Shown: positions 33,871-43,018, counted from the first letter of the stretch. The stretch: 64,000 nt of DNA from Paenibacillus fonticola DSM 21315 (GCF_000381905.1 NZ_KB907265.1:52866-116865); one strand, 5' to 3'. A program made the numbers and translations. The notes: generated by a model not told the origin, from the sequence alone.

Positions 33871-34838
33871 AAACCAAGCTTTGCGAATATGCACTTGAAT
33901 TCAAATCAGATTCCGGTGCAGAGCAAACGCTGCTGGATTTCGGATTACAGCTGTATCGTTCGCATAAGCCGGACAGTGAAATCGCAGCAGCACTTTGGAC
34001 TGCTATTGAACAGCACAAGCTTCCCGCGGGCAAGGAACTGCTTATCCGCATTTTATTTAAGCTAGGGGCATACGAGACAGCTGCATCGTTTTTCGTTCCC
34101 GAACTGCTGCATAGCCAGGAAATGTGCGTACTTCACGCCAAAATCCTCCTTCGTACCGGGAAGGCGGAAGAGGCTGGCCCGTTTATCGATACTTGCTTAA
34201 ACAACGCAGAGCAGACAGAGAACGGCCACACTGCGACTCTAAAACAGCTGGCCCAGCTTTGTCAGCTGCAGAAACAGGGCGTTTCCTCAATAGAACACAT
34301 GCACATTTCCCACTTAAGCCGGATTCTAGGTCTGGCTATTTCGCTAGGCATGCATGAAGCTGCACAGCAATTAACTGCACAGGGCGATGAATTTGTGCAA
34401 TGCCTCCTGGTATCGGCGTTATATCGCGAAGGCTTTACCCGTCAAGCCAAAGCCCAACTGTCCCGCCTTCCCGACCCGCTCACGCTCGGTTCACAGCAGC
34501 TTTTCCAACAGGCCGCTTATATATCGGCCGAAATGCTGTACGATGAACGGCGTTATACCAAGGCGTCGCCTATTTTTGAGGCTTTGATCAAGCAGGCCCC
34601 CGAGCTGTCCTCTGCCCGTTTCGGGGCGGTATCCTGTCATTTGCAGGAAACGATGGACAACCTGTTAAGACGGATCGAGCTTTATCATCCGCTCCAAGAG
34701 GAGAGAGAGAAAATTTTCAAATATCTAAACAAAATTCAGCAAACGCTGAACATCATTGAGGGAACCCACTGGCATACGCGCTGGAGCCCTGCGCAGTTGA
34801 GAAACATGGAGGCCTCGCTGCCTGACCTGATCAACTAA
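33867..34838 (+). CDS. TPR-like helical repeat protein, unknown function
   Basis: A protein of 323 residues that begins at GTG 33867, overlapping the mciZ stop (GTGA). It is built of paired helices resembling tetratricopeptide repeats (LFKLGAYETAASFFVPELLH, AKILLRTGKAEEAGPFIDTC, YREGFTRQAKAQLSRLPD, LYDERRYTKASPIFEALIK). There is no signal or membrane segment. It may act with MciZ or in cell division during sporulation, but that is inferred only from the overlap. Confidence 0.7.
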   Translation: MKTKLCEYALEFKSDSGAEQTLLDFGLQLYRSHKPDSEIAAALWTAIEQHKLPAGKELLIRILFKLGAYETAASFFVPELLHSQEMCVLHAKILLRTGKAEEAGPFIDTCLNNAEQTENGHTATLKQLAQLCQLQKQGVSSIEHMHISHLSRILGLAISLGMHEAAQQLTAQGDEFVQCLLVSALYREGFTRQAKAQLSRLPDPLTLGSQQLFQQAAYISAEMLYDERRYTKASPIFEALIKQAPELSSARFGAVSCHLQETMDNLLRRIELYHPLQEEREKIFKYLNKIQQTLNIIEGTHWHTRWSPAQLRNMEASLPDLIN

Positions 34839-34895
34839 ACAACAAAAAAAGATGCCCGCTGCAGTCAACTGACGTTAAGCCGGCACTTAACTGAT

Positions 34896-34950
34896 ATTAG
34901 TCAGATACTAGTCAAATACTAGTCAAATATCTGTCAGATATCAGTCAAAT
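34896..34950. repeat. 11-bp tandem repeat
   Basis: Five copies of an 11-bp unit of type ACTAGTCAAAT (34896-34906, 34907-34917, 34918-34928, 34929-34939, 34940-34950) with few differences. It lies between two convergent genes and is non-coding. Confidence 0.85.
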
Positions 34951-34988
34951 ATAATCAAACAATCAGATATATATACGCTCAGTACGGC

Positions 34989-36128
34989 TTAGCGCTTCTG
35001 ATTGCCATTTACTGTTTCAGATATAATTTCAAGCGCATACTCGGCTACCTTCACAATGTCCTCGCTCTTAATGCGTTCTTGCGTCGTATGAATCTCTTCA
35101 TAACCGACAGCGAGGTTGACGGTAGGAATGCCTAGCCCGTTAATAATATTCGCGTCGCTCCCTCCGCCGGAAGTAAACAGCCGGCCGGATAAACCAAGCT
35201 TCTCCGCAGCAGTTTGCGCCAATCGAACGACAGCATCCTGCTCGGTCAAATAAAATCCAGGGTAAATAATGTGGCTGCGGAATTCTCCTTGGGCGCCAAA
35301 CTCCTGACAGGCGCTATTCACCGCCTTCTCCATTAAGGCCAACTGGCGCTCCACCTTTTCAGGCGAAAGACTGCGCGCCTCAGCGTACAGCTTGACATGG
35401 TCGGTGACGACATTGGTCGGTCCTCCGCCTTCAAACTTGCCGATGTTCGCCGTCGTCTCTTCGTCTATCCGGCCCAGCTTCATACGGGAGATTGCTTTCC
35501 CTGCCACTTGTATCGCGCTGATGCCATCCTCCGGATTGACTCCAGCATGGGCGGACTTCCCAAATATTTCAATTTCGATCCGTGCTTGCGTTGGTGCTCC
35601 TACGCAAATTGAGCCGACTTCCCCGTTTGAATCGATAGCAAAGCCGAAGCTGGCGTCCAAATACCGGCGCTCCAGCGCACGAGCCCCCATTAGCCCGGAT
35701 TCTTCCCCGGCCGTAATTACAAATTGAATCCGCCCGTGTGGCAGCTGCTGTTCTTGCAGCACCTGGATCACTTCAAGCAGTGCGGCCAATCCCGCCTTAT
35801 CATCCGCACCGAGTATCGTTGTTCCGTCGCTGCGAATCCATCCGTCCTCACCGATAACAGGCTTAATCCCGTTACCCGGCGCCACCGTATCCATATGGCA
35901 TGTAAACAGGAAGGAAGGGGCATCAATGCCCGGTACTGCCGGCAGTGTCGCAATGAGGTTGCCTGCTCCGTGCCCTGTTCTTTTCTGAGAATCGTCTTCT
36001 ACTACTTCAAGGCCAAGTTCCGCAAGCTTTGCCTTCAGAAAGTCGGCAACTTGCCGTTCGTGCTTCGTCTCGCTATCGATTTGCACCAGCTCTATAAATT
36101 GTCCGATGATTCTGTCTTTGTTGATCAC
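34989..36128 (-). CDS. M20-family peptidase (PepT-like, YqjE type)
   Basis: A protein of 379 residues. It shows the di-zinc peptidase motifs: HMDTVAPGNG (His and Asp), DGTTILGADDKAGLAALLEV (bridging Asp), TAGEESGLMGA (catalytic Glu pair) and VGYEEIHTTQERI near the C-terminus. The dimerisation domain lies at about 185-290. It probably cleaves tripeptides or other small peptides in the cytoplasm. B. subtilis YqjE is the closest named relative by layout. The gene is convergent to the TPR-like gene and divergent from the Prli42-like gene. Confidence 0.9.
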   Translation of the reverse strand: MINKDRIIGQFIELVQIDSETKHERQVADFLKAKLAELGLEVVEDDSQKRTGHGAGNLIATLPAVPGIDAPSFLFTCHMDTVAPGNGIKPVIGEDGWIRSDGTTILGADDKAGLAALLEVIQVLQEQQLPHGRIQFVITAGEESGLMGARALERRYLDASFGFAIDSNGEVGSICVGAPTQARIEIEIFGKSAHAGVNPEDGISAIQVAGKAISRMKLGRIDEETTANIGKFEGGGPTNVVTDHVKLYAEARSLSPEKVERQLALMEKAVNSACQEFGAQGEFRSHIIYPGFYLTEQDAVVRLAQTAAEKLGLSGRLFTSGGGSDANIINGLGIPTVNLAVGYEEIHTTQERIKSEDIVKVAEYALEIISETVNGNQKR

Positions 36129-36199
36129 TGGACTTTCCTCGCTTTCTATTTTGCGCTAATATTAATGAGAGTATATTTCTTAAAGGAGATTTTTAACCT

Positions 36200-36301
36200 A
36201 TGATGCAGAAAAAGTGGTTCAAAGTCATCGTATATTTAATGTTATTCGCCATGATCGGTTCCGTAGTGCTCGCTCTCATTGAGCCATTGCTGTTCCGTTA
36301 A
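36200..36301 (+). CDS. Prli42-like stressosome-associated membrane miniprotein
   Basis: A peptide of 33 residues. A short basic start (MMQKKWFK) is followed by one membrane helix (VIVYLMLFAMIGSVVLALI) and a short end. This fits Prli42, the Firmicute miniprotein that anchors the stressosome RsbR in Listeria (typical opening K-K-x-x-K-V-I-V-Y-L-M-L). The ribosome site AAAGGAG lies 11 bp before the first ATG, 8-14 bp counting the second. It overlaps the convergent lipB gene by four bases at the 3' ends. The function in this organism is inferred. Confidence 0.7.
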   Translation: MMQKKWFKVIVYLMLFAMIGSVVLALIEPLLFR

Positions 36302-37008
36302 GCTCTCGGGCTTCCCTGCCAAGGGCCATTGATGCTCGAAATGCCAAAAACCTCTGTAAAATAAGGGACGATTTCACCCGCGACCTGCTCCACGGAAAAG
36401 GTACGCCCGGTTATATCCTCCAGGGAGGTTACCCCATATTCTTGAATGCCGCAGGGGATAATGCCTTGAAATCCGTCTTGCTGTATGCCGGATTTAATGT
36501 TAAACGCAAAGCCATGGCTCGTAATAAAGCCTTTTCTCCGGCGGCATTTATTGAATTTCACGCCGATTGCGGCTATTTTTTCATCCCCAACCCATACGCC
36601 GGTATAATCCGGCTTTCGCGAACCCGTCACATTATATTCAGCCAAATAGTTAATGATGACCTGCTCAATTCCCCTTAAATATCCGCGCAGATCGATCCCT
36701 TCATTGCCGTCCAGCCACAGCAGAGGATAACCGACCAACTGACCGGGTCCATGGTATGTAATATCTCCCCCGCGATCAATTTCAAACAAGGAAATGCCCC
36801 GTTCCTGCAGCTGCTCCGGGCTTAACAGCAAATGCTCCGGATGGCGGGATGAGCCGATCGTATAAGTTGGCGGATGCTGAAGAAGCAGCAGGTGACCCTG
36901 CTGCCCTTCGTCGATCGCCTTCACGATCTCTTTTTGCCTGTCCCAAGCCTCTCCGTATTCCATCATCGGGAAATAGGTGACTTCCAAAGATTTCGTCATA
37001 CGGTTCAT
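36298..37008 (-). CDS. lipB: Octanoyl-[ACP]:protein N-octanoyltransferase LipB
   Basis: A protein of 236 residues. It transfers octanoyl from acyl carrier protein to lipoyl domains. Motifs: HPPTYTIGSSRHPEHLL, the core RGGDITYHGPGQLVGYPL, EKIAAIGVKFNKC with the catalytic Lys, and IIPCGI with the nucleophilic Cys. It lies directly downstream of the lipoate-using 2-oxoacid dehydrogenase genes, which it may serve. The segment after the catalytic Lys (CRRRKGFITSHGFAFN) is slightly longer than usual. Confidence 0.93.
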   Translation of the reverse strand: MNRMTKSLEVTYFPMMEYGEAWDRQKEIVKAIDEGQQGHLLLLQHPPTYTIGSSRHPEHLLLSPEQLQERGISLFEIDRGGDITYHGPGQLVGYPLLWLDGNEGIDLRGYLRGIEQVIINYLAEYNVTGSRKPDYTGVWVGDEKIAAIGVKFNKCRRRKGFITSHGFAFNIKSGIQQDGFQGIIPCGIQEYGVTSLEDITGRTFSVEQVAGEIVPYFTEVFGISSINGPWQGSPRA

Positions 37009-37051
37009 CGCCTTTCAGAAGACTTCCTTTATTTACTAGTTAGCTGTATTA

Positions 37052-38437
37052 TTAATACACTTGCGTATCCAAGGAATAGCTCTCCATATTGTCTTTCACG
37101 CGCTGCATAAATCTGCCGCAGATGACGCCATCCAATATCCGATGGTCTAGCGACAAGCACAAATTCGCCATCGATCGTACGGCGATCATATCATTGATCA
37201 CGACCGGTCTCTTCACGATAGACTCAAAAGTCAAAATGGCGGCCTGCGGGTAATTGATAATCGGCTGGGTGAGTATTGAGCCGAAAGATCCGGTATTATT
37301 TACTGTAAAAGTACCGCCTTGCATATCATCCAGCTTCAGTTTTCCAGCTCTTACCTTCGTGGCCAGATCTTCAATTTCCCGGGCGAGGCCGGCGATATTT
37401 TTCTGATCAGCCTTCTTGATCACCGGTGTCATAACTGAGTCCTCTGTGCCTACAGCAAGGGAAATATTAATATCCCGCTTCACGATAATTTTATCGACCG
37501 CCCAAACCGAATTCATGATCGGGTAATCCTTGATCGCACCAACAACCGCTTTTAGGAGAAAAGCCAGATAAGTCAGGTTAACGCCTTCTCTTTGCCTGAA
37601 CTCATCCTTCAGTTTGTTGCGCAGCTGTACGAGGTTGGTCACATCTACTTCGATCATCATCCAGCCATGAGGAATTTCCGATACGCTTTGCCTCATGCGC
37701 GTAGCGATCGTATTACGGATCGGTGTTACATCTATAAAATATTCAGAGCGGTCTCCGCCTTCGACTTCTATCGTCGGAATCTTCGGTGTCTCCGACAAAT
37801 GCAAACCAGAGTTGCGCACCGGCTCGGAGATGGCGTTCAACTCGTTAGACACCGCTTGAAACGGCGCATTAGCAGGTGCGGGCACCGCAGGCCGGGTTTG
37901 CGGCGCAGCAGATCCTTTATTATTTTCCAAATAATTGAGCACATCTTTACGAGTAATGCGGCCGCCCAGTCCGCTGCCGATTATTGCCCTTAAATCGAGC
38001 CCGTGTTGCTGCGCCAGCGTCTGTACGGCAGGAGAATAACGACTGCGCTGCGCTTGGTCACCGGATGCTGTGGTGGCGATGGAGGCAGCGGAAACTGAAG
38101 CAGACCGGCCCCCGGATTCCGCGGTTTGACCAGAAGCTGCGGACTGGCCCGAGTCTGCGCCCGATGCGGATGACGCGTTGCCGCTTGCCGTTTCAATCCG
38201 GCAAATCACCGCGCCCACCTCGATTTCCTGGCCTTCCTCCGCTAACAGTTCACCCATTACTCCGTCCAGAGTAGAAGGGATTTCGGCATTTACCTTATCC
38301 GTAATCACTTCGCATATCGGCTCGTATTGCTCTACAGCATCTCCCGGTTTCTTCAGCCATTTGCCGATTGTTGCAGAAACGAGCGATTCCGCCAGCTGCG
38401 GCATGACTACATCTTGCAATGTTTTATTGGATGGCAT
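37052..38437 (-). CDS. bkdB: Branched-chain 2-oxoacid dehydrogenase E2 (lipoamide acyltransferase)
   Basis: The start is the ATG at 38437, with GGGAGTGAGGG just upstream; an ATG six codons earlier overlaps the bkdAB stop and lacks a site. The protein has 461 residues. The lipoyl domain (residues 5-80) carries the modified Lys in VITDKVNAEIPS. A flexible Ala/Ser-rich linker spans 85-125. The E3-binding domain (RYSPAVQTLAQQHGLDLRAI) precedes the catalytic domain, which ends with the active site SLDHRILDGV. It transfers branched acyl groups to CoA, feeding iso- and anteiso-fatty acid synthesis. Confidence 0.93.
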   Translation of the reverse strand: MPSNKTLQDVVMPQLAESLVSATIGKWLKKPGDAVEQYEPICEVITDKVNAEIPSTLDGVMGELLAEEGQEIEVGAVICRIETASGNASSASGADSGQSAASGQTAESGGRSASVSAASIATTASGDQAQRSRYSPAVQTLAQQHGLDLRAIIGSGLGGRITRKDVLNYLENNKGSAAPQTRPAVPAPANAPFQAVSNELNAISEPVRNSGLHLSETPKIPTIEVEGGDRSEYFIDVTPIRNTIATRMRQSVSEIPHGWMMIEVDVTNLVQLRNKLKDEFRQREGVNLTYLAFLLKAVVGAIKDYPIMNSVWAVDKIIVKRDINISLAVGTEDSVMTPVIKKADQKNIAGLAREIEDLATKVRAGKLKLDDMQGGTFTVNNTGSFGSILTQPIINYPQAAILTFESIVKRPVVINDMIAVRSMANLCLSLDHRILDGVICGRFMQRVKDNMESYSLDTQVY

Positions 38438-38455
38438 ATTGTCCCTCACTCCCAT

Positions 38456-39442
38456 TTAATACAGAGCCAATTGAAGCATTGCTTCCTTGACCTTATCTTT
38501 ATTGAGCATAAAGAACTTCTCCATCGGCGGGCTAATCGGCATCGCGGGAACATCCGGACCGCACAGCCGCTCAATCGGGGCATCCAGCTCAAACAGGCAC
38601 TCTTCCGCGATAATTGCCGACACCTCGGCCCCAACGCCGCCAGTTTTGTTATCTTCATGCACGATTAATACTTTTCCTGTCTTACGTGCCGCTTCAATGA
38701 TCGCTTCACGATCGAGCGGCTGAAGCGTCCGCAAATCCAAAATGTGAGAGCTGATTCCTTGCTCCGACTCCAGCTCCTCCGCAGCCTGCATAACAAAATG
38801 CAGCGGCAGGCTGTAGCCGATAACCGTAATATCCGTACCTTCACGCAGCACTTTGGCTTTGCCAATCGGTACGATATAATCGTCTTCCGGTACATTTTCC
38901 TTGATCAGCTTATAGCATTTCTTGTTCTCAAAAAACAAGACGGGATCCGGATCGCGTACAGCCGCTTTAAGCAGCCCTTTGGCATCGTATGCCGAATAAG
39001 GAGCGACAATTTTCAAGCCCGGCGTCCCAAAAAAAATCGACTCCGCACACTGGGAATGATACAATCCACCAAATATGCCGCCTCCGATCGGAGCGCGGAT
39101 AACGACCGGACAATTCCAATCGTTGTTTGAACGGTAGCGGATTTTAGCCGCTTCACTAATAATTTGATTTGTTGCCGGAAGCATGAAATCCGAATACTGC
39201 ATTTCCGCGATCGGCTTCATGCCGTACATCGCGGCCCCGATAGCTACGCCGGCGATCGCCGATTCGGACAAGGGTGTATCCAGCACGCGCTGTTCCCCGA
39301 ACTGCTCCTGCAAGCCTTTGGTCGTTGTGAACACCCCGCCCTTCACGCCTACGTCTTCTCCAAGTACGAAGACGTTGTCGTCAAGCTCCATCTCTTCTTT
39401 CATCGCCAGGCGAATAGCGTCGATATACTCCATTACCGGCAT
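38456..39442 (-). CDS. bkdAB: Branched-chain 2-oxoacid dehydrogenase E1 beta
   Basis: A protein of 328 residues with the transketolase pyrimidine-binding and C-terminal domains: FVLGEDVGVKGGVFTTTKGL, DTPLSESAIAGVAIGAAMYG, RAPIGGGIFGGLYHSQCAE and HEDNKTGGVGAEVSAIIAEE. With the E1 alpha subunit it decarboxylates 2-oxoacids from valine, leucine and isoleucine using thiamine diphosphate. It lies two bp after bkdAA and 18 bp before bkdB, a tight operon. Confidence 0.94.
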   Translation of the reverse strand: MPVMEYIDAIRLAMKEEMELDDNVFVLGEDVGVKGGVFTTTKGLQEQFGEQRVLDTPLSESAIAGVAIGAAMYGMKPIAEMQYSDFMLPATNQIISEAAKIRYRSNNDWNCPVVIRAPIGGGIFGGLYHSQCAESIFFGTPGLKIVAPYSAYDAKGLLKAAVRDPDPVLFFENKKCYKLIKENVPEDDYIVPIGKAKVLREGTDITVIGYSLPLHFVMQAAEELESEQGISSHILDLRTLQPLDREAIIEAARKTGKVLIVHEDNKTGGVGAEVSAIIAEECLFELDAPIERLCGPDVPAMPISPPMEKFFMLNKDKVKEAMLQLALY

Positions 39443-39444
39443 GA

Positions 39445-40470
39445 TTATTCCTCCCCTTCGCTATCCGCATACACATGCAGCAGCGTATCTTCTGGCTTAG
39501 GAAACGGCGCGTTCTCAGCCTGTTCAATCGCTTCCTTGAGCTGCTGCGAAATATGTTTCGTTAAAGCCTCGTCCTGCTCCTCACTCCATAAGCCATTCTC
39601 GATCAAATAGCTCTTCATCTTAGGAATGCCATCCTTCTTCCAATTCTCGTCGACTTCTTCCTTCGTACGGTATACGAGATCATTATCCGACGTAGAATGG
39701 GGGGACAGGCGGTACATCATCGCTTCGATCAGCGTTGGCCCTTCCCCTCGGAGAGCGCGCTCGCGCGCTTCTTTAACGACGCGATAAACTTCTAAAGCAT
39801 CATTGCCGTCCACGCGAACGCCAGGGAAACCATAGCCTTGTGCCCGGTCGACGACTCTTCCGCCCAGCTGTTTCTTCACCGGAACCGAAATAGCGTATTG
39901 GTTGTTTTCACACATGAAAATGACCGGCAGCTTCTGCACACCGGCAAAATTTAACCCTTCATGGAAATCTCCCTGGTTGCTGGAGCCTTCCCCAAAGGTC
40001 ACAAAGGATACGAAATCCTGCTTCTTCATTTTTGCGGCAAGCGCAATGCCGACGGCATGCGGTACTTGCGTTGTCACTGGACTGGAGCCCGTAACGATCC
40101 GCAGGCGCTTTGAGCCGAAATGGCCTGGCATTTGCCGCCCGCCGCTGTTCGGGTCTTCCGCTTTGGCAAACGCGGACAGCATTAATTCTTTCAGCGTCAT
40201 GCCGACGGACAGCACAAAACCATAATCACGGTAATACGGCAGGAAATAGTCCTGCTCTCGGTCAAGTGCAAATGCAGCTGCTACTTGTGCCGTCTCCTGC
40301 CCGATGCCGGATACGTGGAAGTTGATTTTGCCCGCCCGCTGCAGCAGCAGGTTGCGCTCATCAAACTTACGTGCGAGCAGCATATATTTGTACATGTCCA
40401 CCACTTCAGCATCCTTCAATCCGAGCTGCTCATGCTTAGGCTGTGTTTTCGTTGATACTTTTGCGTTCAT
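39445..40470 (-). CDS. bkdAA: Branched-chain 2-oxoacid dehydrogenase E1 alpha
   Basis: A protein of 341 residues. The thiamine diphosphate site is seen in FGEGSSNQGDFHEGLNFAGV and ENNQYAISVPV. YYRDYGFVLSVGM, GRQMPGHFGS and YRLSPHSTSDNDLVYR are typical for the branched-chain or acetoin/pyruvate E1 alpha family. Grouping with the branched-chain enzyme is by resemblance and operon context. The ribosome site AAAGGAGGTAACTCC is strong. A 168-bp gap separates it from lpdV. Confidence 0.92.
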   Translation of the reverse strand: MNAKVSTKTQPKHEQLGLKDAEVVDMYKYMLLARKFDERNLLLQRAGKINFHVSGIGQETAQVAAAFALDREQDYFLPYYRDYGFVLSVGMTLKELMLSAFAKAEDPNSGGRQMPGHFGSKRLRIVTGSSPVTTQVPHAVGIALAAKMKKQDFVSFVTFGEGSSNQGDFHEGLNFAGVQKLPVIFMCENNQYAISVPVKKQLGGRVVDRAQGYGFPGVRVDGNDALEVYRVVKEARERALRGEGPTLIEAMMYRLSPHSTSDNDLVYRTKEEVDENWKKDGIPKMKSYLIENGLWSEEQDEALTKHISQQLKEAIEQAENAPFPKPEDTLLHVYADSEGEE

Positions 40471-40638
40471 GGGAGTTACCTCCTTTGATTAGAGCCTCAG
40501 CCGTTAGCAGCCAGGTTTGTTCTAATCTTAAAACCTGGTACTAAGACTTGGCTTAACCTTATTATAATCCCTTTTACTGCAAAAAGAAAATATACTTTGT
40601 AATGATTATGTGACTTTATCGGGCAATATAAAGATTCC

Positions 40639-42060
40639 CTATATTCCAAGCGCCATACCATCAACGGCCAGGGCGGCTTCGCCCAATATTTCCGACAGGG
40701 AAGGATGGGCAAAAACAGTCTGGCCTACTTCCCATGGCGTTGCATCCAATATTTGTGCCAACCCCGCTTGTCCAATCAGCTCTGTCACATGAGCGCCAAT
40801 CATATGAACACCGACAATATCGTTGCTTGTGCTGTCCGCAATAATCTTCACGAAACCGCCCTTCTCGCCGTGAACGAGCGCTTTACCGATCGTCGAGAAC
40901 GGCACCTTGCCTATTTTGATGTCCAGTCCTTTTTGCCTTGCTTCCTTCTCTGTCAGTCCGATCGAGGCAATTTCTGGCCGACTGTATACACAACGGGGCA
41001 CTTGAGCAGCATCATAGTTATGAGACGGCTCTCCTGCCAAATGATGCACGGCGGTCAACCCTTCATGACTTGCTGCATGAGCAAGCTGCAGCCCTCCGAT
41101 ACAATCTCCGATGGCATAAATATGCGGCTCCGTCGTCTGCATAGCTTGATTGACACGAATAAAGCCATGCTCAAGGGCGATATCCGTATTTTCCAAACCG
41201 ATACTTTCCACATTCGCTTGCCGGCCGATAGATATCAGTAGCTTTTCCCCTTGCAGCTGCACCGTTTCTTCCCCGCGTACTGCCGTAATAACGACTCCGT
41301 TATCGTCCTGGGTATATGTATCCGGCTGTACCTGGTATCCGGTCAAAACTTGAATACCGCGGCGCTGCAGCTGCTTCCGAAGTTCGCTCGCCACCTCTTC
41401 ATCTTCATTTGGCAGCAGCTGGGAGGCTGCTTCCACCACGGTCACTTCTACGCCAAAGTCATGAAGCAGCGACGCCCATTCCACGCCGATTACTCCGCCC
41501 CCGACAACAATGATCGATGCAGGCAGTTCCTCCAGTACCATCGCCTCGTCGCTGCTAAGCACATGTTTGCCGTCAGGGAGCAGCCCCGGAAGCGTCCGCG
41601 GACGGGATCCGGTCGCAATGATCAAATTGGCTGGCACAATGGTCTCCATCTCTCCATCAGCTAATTCAACCGCCACAGCCCCGCTTTTCGGGGAGAAAAT
41701 AGAAGGGCCGATCACTCTGCCTTTGCCATGGATAACTTGTATTTTATGTTTGCGCATCAAATATTGGATGCCTTTATGCAATTGATCAACGATGCCCTGC
41801 TTCCTCTCCTGAACCTTAGGAAAAACGAGGGATAATCCGCTCGCCTCAATCCCGAAGCTCGCACTATCTTTCATTTGTGCGTATAACTCTGCGCTGCGCA
41901 GCAGTGCTTTGCTCGGAATGCAGCCCCGGTGCAGGCACGTCCCTCCAAGCTTGTCCTGCTCTATAATGATCACCTGTTTACCGAGCTGGGCTGCGCGAAT
42001 CGCTGCCACGTACCCTCCGGTTCCTCCGCCTAACACTGCCACATCACATGTTATCGTCAT
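40639..42060 (-). CDS. lpdV: Dihydrolipoamide dehydrogenase (E3)
   Basis: The ATG at 42060 (protein begins MTITCDVAVLGGGTGGYV) has AGGTGGAG upstream; a frame from 42198 crosses the promoter and is rejected. The protein has 473 residues. It has the FAD-binding GGGTGG, redox disulfide GGTCLHRGCIPSKAL, second nucleotide-binding GGGVIGVEWASLLHDFG, FAD GDCIGGLQLAHAASHEG and C-terminal HPSLSEIL with the catalytic His. It reoxidises lipoamide on BkdB with NAD+. The operon order lpdV-bkdAA-bkdAB-bkdB matches B. subtilis, but ptb, bcd, buk and bkdR are not here. Confidence 0.94.
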   Translation of the reverse strand: MTITCDVAVLGGGTGGYVAAIRAAQLGKQVIIIEQDKLGGTCLHRGCIPSKALLRSAELYAQMKDSASFGIEASGLSLVFPKVQERKQGIVDQLHKGIQYLMRKHKIQVIHGKGRVIGPSIFSPKSGAVAVELADGEMETIVPANLIIATGSRPRTLPGLLPDGKHVLSSDEAMVLEELPASIIVVGGGVIGVEWASLLHDFGVEVTVVEAASQLLPNEDEEVASELRKQLQRRGIQVLTGYQVQPDTYTQDDNGVVITAVRGEETVQLQGEKLLISIGRQANVESIGLENTDIALEHGFIRVNQAMQTTEPHIYAIGDCIGGLQLAHAASHEGLTAVHHLAGEPSHNYDAAQVPRCVYSRPEIASIGLTEKEARQKGLDIKIGKVPFSTIGKALVHGEKGGFVKIIADSTSNDIVGVHMIGAHVTELIGQAGLAQILDATPWEVGQTVFAHPSLSEILGEAALAVDGMALGI

Positions 42061-42111
42061 ATCCGATCTCCACCTATCCCAATAGATTACCGAAAATACT
42101 TCTCGTTCCTT

Positions 42112-42139
42112 ATTGTACCTCCTTTTCGCCACAATACAA
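42112..42139 (-). promoter_or_regulatory. Candidate sigma-A promoter of bkd operon
   Basis: On the minus strand TTGTAT (42134-42139), a 16-bp spacer and TACAAT (42112-42117). No sigma-54 (SigL) type site is seen, unlike the B. subtilis bkd operon. Confidence 0.5.
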
Positions 42140-42239
42140 ACAAGACGGGCTAAATAGACAGCCGTCTTAGAAGAAGGTATGATAAACAATATAGACAAAT
42201 GACACGACTCACTTTACGAGGAAAGGACATTCGACATTT

Positions 42240-42527
42240 ATGAAATTGATGATATCCCGTTTTATTGCCATCATTATTCTTGTTATTCCCGGTATCGCGG
42301 CCATGATCGGCTTCCTTAAAATGAAGGACGCTTTATTTCTATATATGTCCAGGCACGGTGACGATTCGCTAAGCCATGTTTACTTCGACTGGCTTGATTT
42401 TGGTTTTGGCGTTGTTCTTTTCTTTGCCGGAATCGGCTTTCTGGGCGGCTGGATCTTTTTTCGCGATCATAAACGGAACTATCTCAGCCCACGGTTCAAG
42501 AAAAAAACAGAACCTCCGGCGACATAA
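42240..42527 (+). CDS. yqzF: DUF2627 (YqzF-like) membrane protein
   Basis: A protein of 95 residues with two membrane spans (about 5-25 and 50-75) and a basic C-terminus (FFRDHKRNYLSPRFKKK). It matches the YqzF family found next to bkd genes in Bacilli; the function is unknown. The ribosome site AGGAAAGG is a little far from the first ATG. An ATG three codons later is an alternative. It is divergent from the bkd operon. Confidence 0.8.
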   Translation: MKLMISRFIAIIILVIPGIAAMIGFLKMKDALFLYMSRHGDDSLSHVYFDWLDFGFGVVLFFAGIGFLGGWIFFRDHKRNYLSPRFKKKTEPPAT

Positions 42528-42613
42528 TATATTCACAATTTACATTTTAACGCTTCACTCTTCAAATATAAATTTTCCCAGCTAGTCATTTTTTCTCGAC
42601 ATAAAAATGACTA

Positions 42614-42668
42614 TAAACAATAAACCCTCTTCATCCGGCAAACCGGGATAAAGAGGGTTTATTGTTTA
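42614..42668. terminator. Bidirectional terminator
   Basis: A perfect 18-bp stem (42614-42631 / 42651-42668) has an inner CCGG..CCGG hairpin in the loop. A- and T-rich ends suit both strands. It lies between the yqzF-like gene (+) and the convergent 69-residue gene (-). Confidence 0.9.
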
Positions 42669-42674
42669 GCAATG

Positions 42675-42884
42675 TCATTCATACAGAGCATCTTTCAACT
42701 TACTGGACATTCGCGGTCCGTTGGATGATGCTCGCAGCAATGCTCGCCGCAGACGCGCATTTTCAGCCGTCAATTGCCCCGCCTGCTCCAGCAATTCTCG
42801 GATTAGCTCTTTATACTGCTCTGTCATCGCCGGATCATCAAGCAGGGACTGATATTTATGTTCATCGAAGGTTATTTTGTTCAT
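42675..42884 (-). CDS. Small coiled-coil protein, unknown function
   Basis: A protein of 69 residues with a good ribosome site (AGAGGAGTAGG) before the ATG. Residues about 20-50 form an amphipathic helix likely to coil (YKELIRELLEQAGQLTAENA). The C-terminus is basic and polar. It matches no family I can name. A terminator follows directly. Confidence 0.6.
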   Translation of the reverse strand: MNKITFDEHKYQSLLDDPAMTEQYKELIRELLEQAGQLTAENARLRRALLRASSNGPRMSSKLKDALYE

Positions 42885-42925
42885 CTTCCTACTCCTCTTA
42901 ATTTGCCATTGACAGCTTCATTGTA

Positions 42926-43018
42926 TCACACTTTGAAACGTCGATTTCGGACGTTAAAAAACAAAATGCCGATACCTATAGTGGTGGTGATCATCAGGGC
43001 GATGACAAGGCCATTCAT
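42926..43018 (-). CDS. Possible 30-residue single-span membrane peptide
   Basis: The frame overlaps an upstream small ORF by ATGA. It has one hydrophobic helix (MNGLVIALMITTTIGIGILF) followed by a basic end (NVRNRRFKV). It has no ribosome site of its own, so translation would depend on coupling. Support is weak. Confidence 0.3.
   Translation of the reverse strand: MNGLVIALMITTTIGIGILFFNVRNRRFKV

Noticed and set aside
40471..40638. Riboswitch between lpdV and bkdAA
   Set aside because: Only a weak CCAGG/CCTGG hairpin is seen; nothing matches a known riboswitch core.
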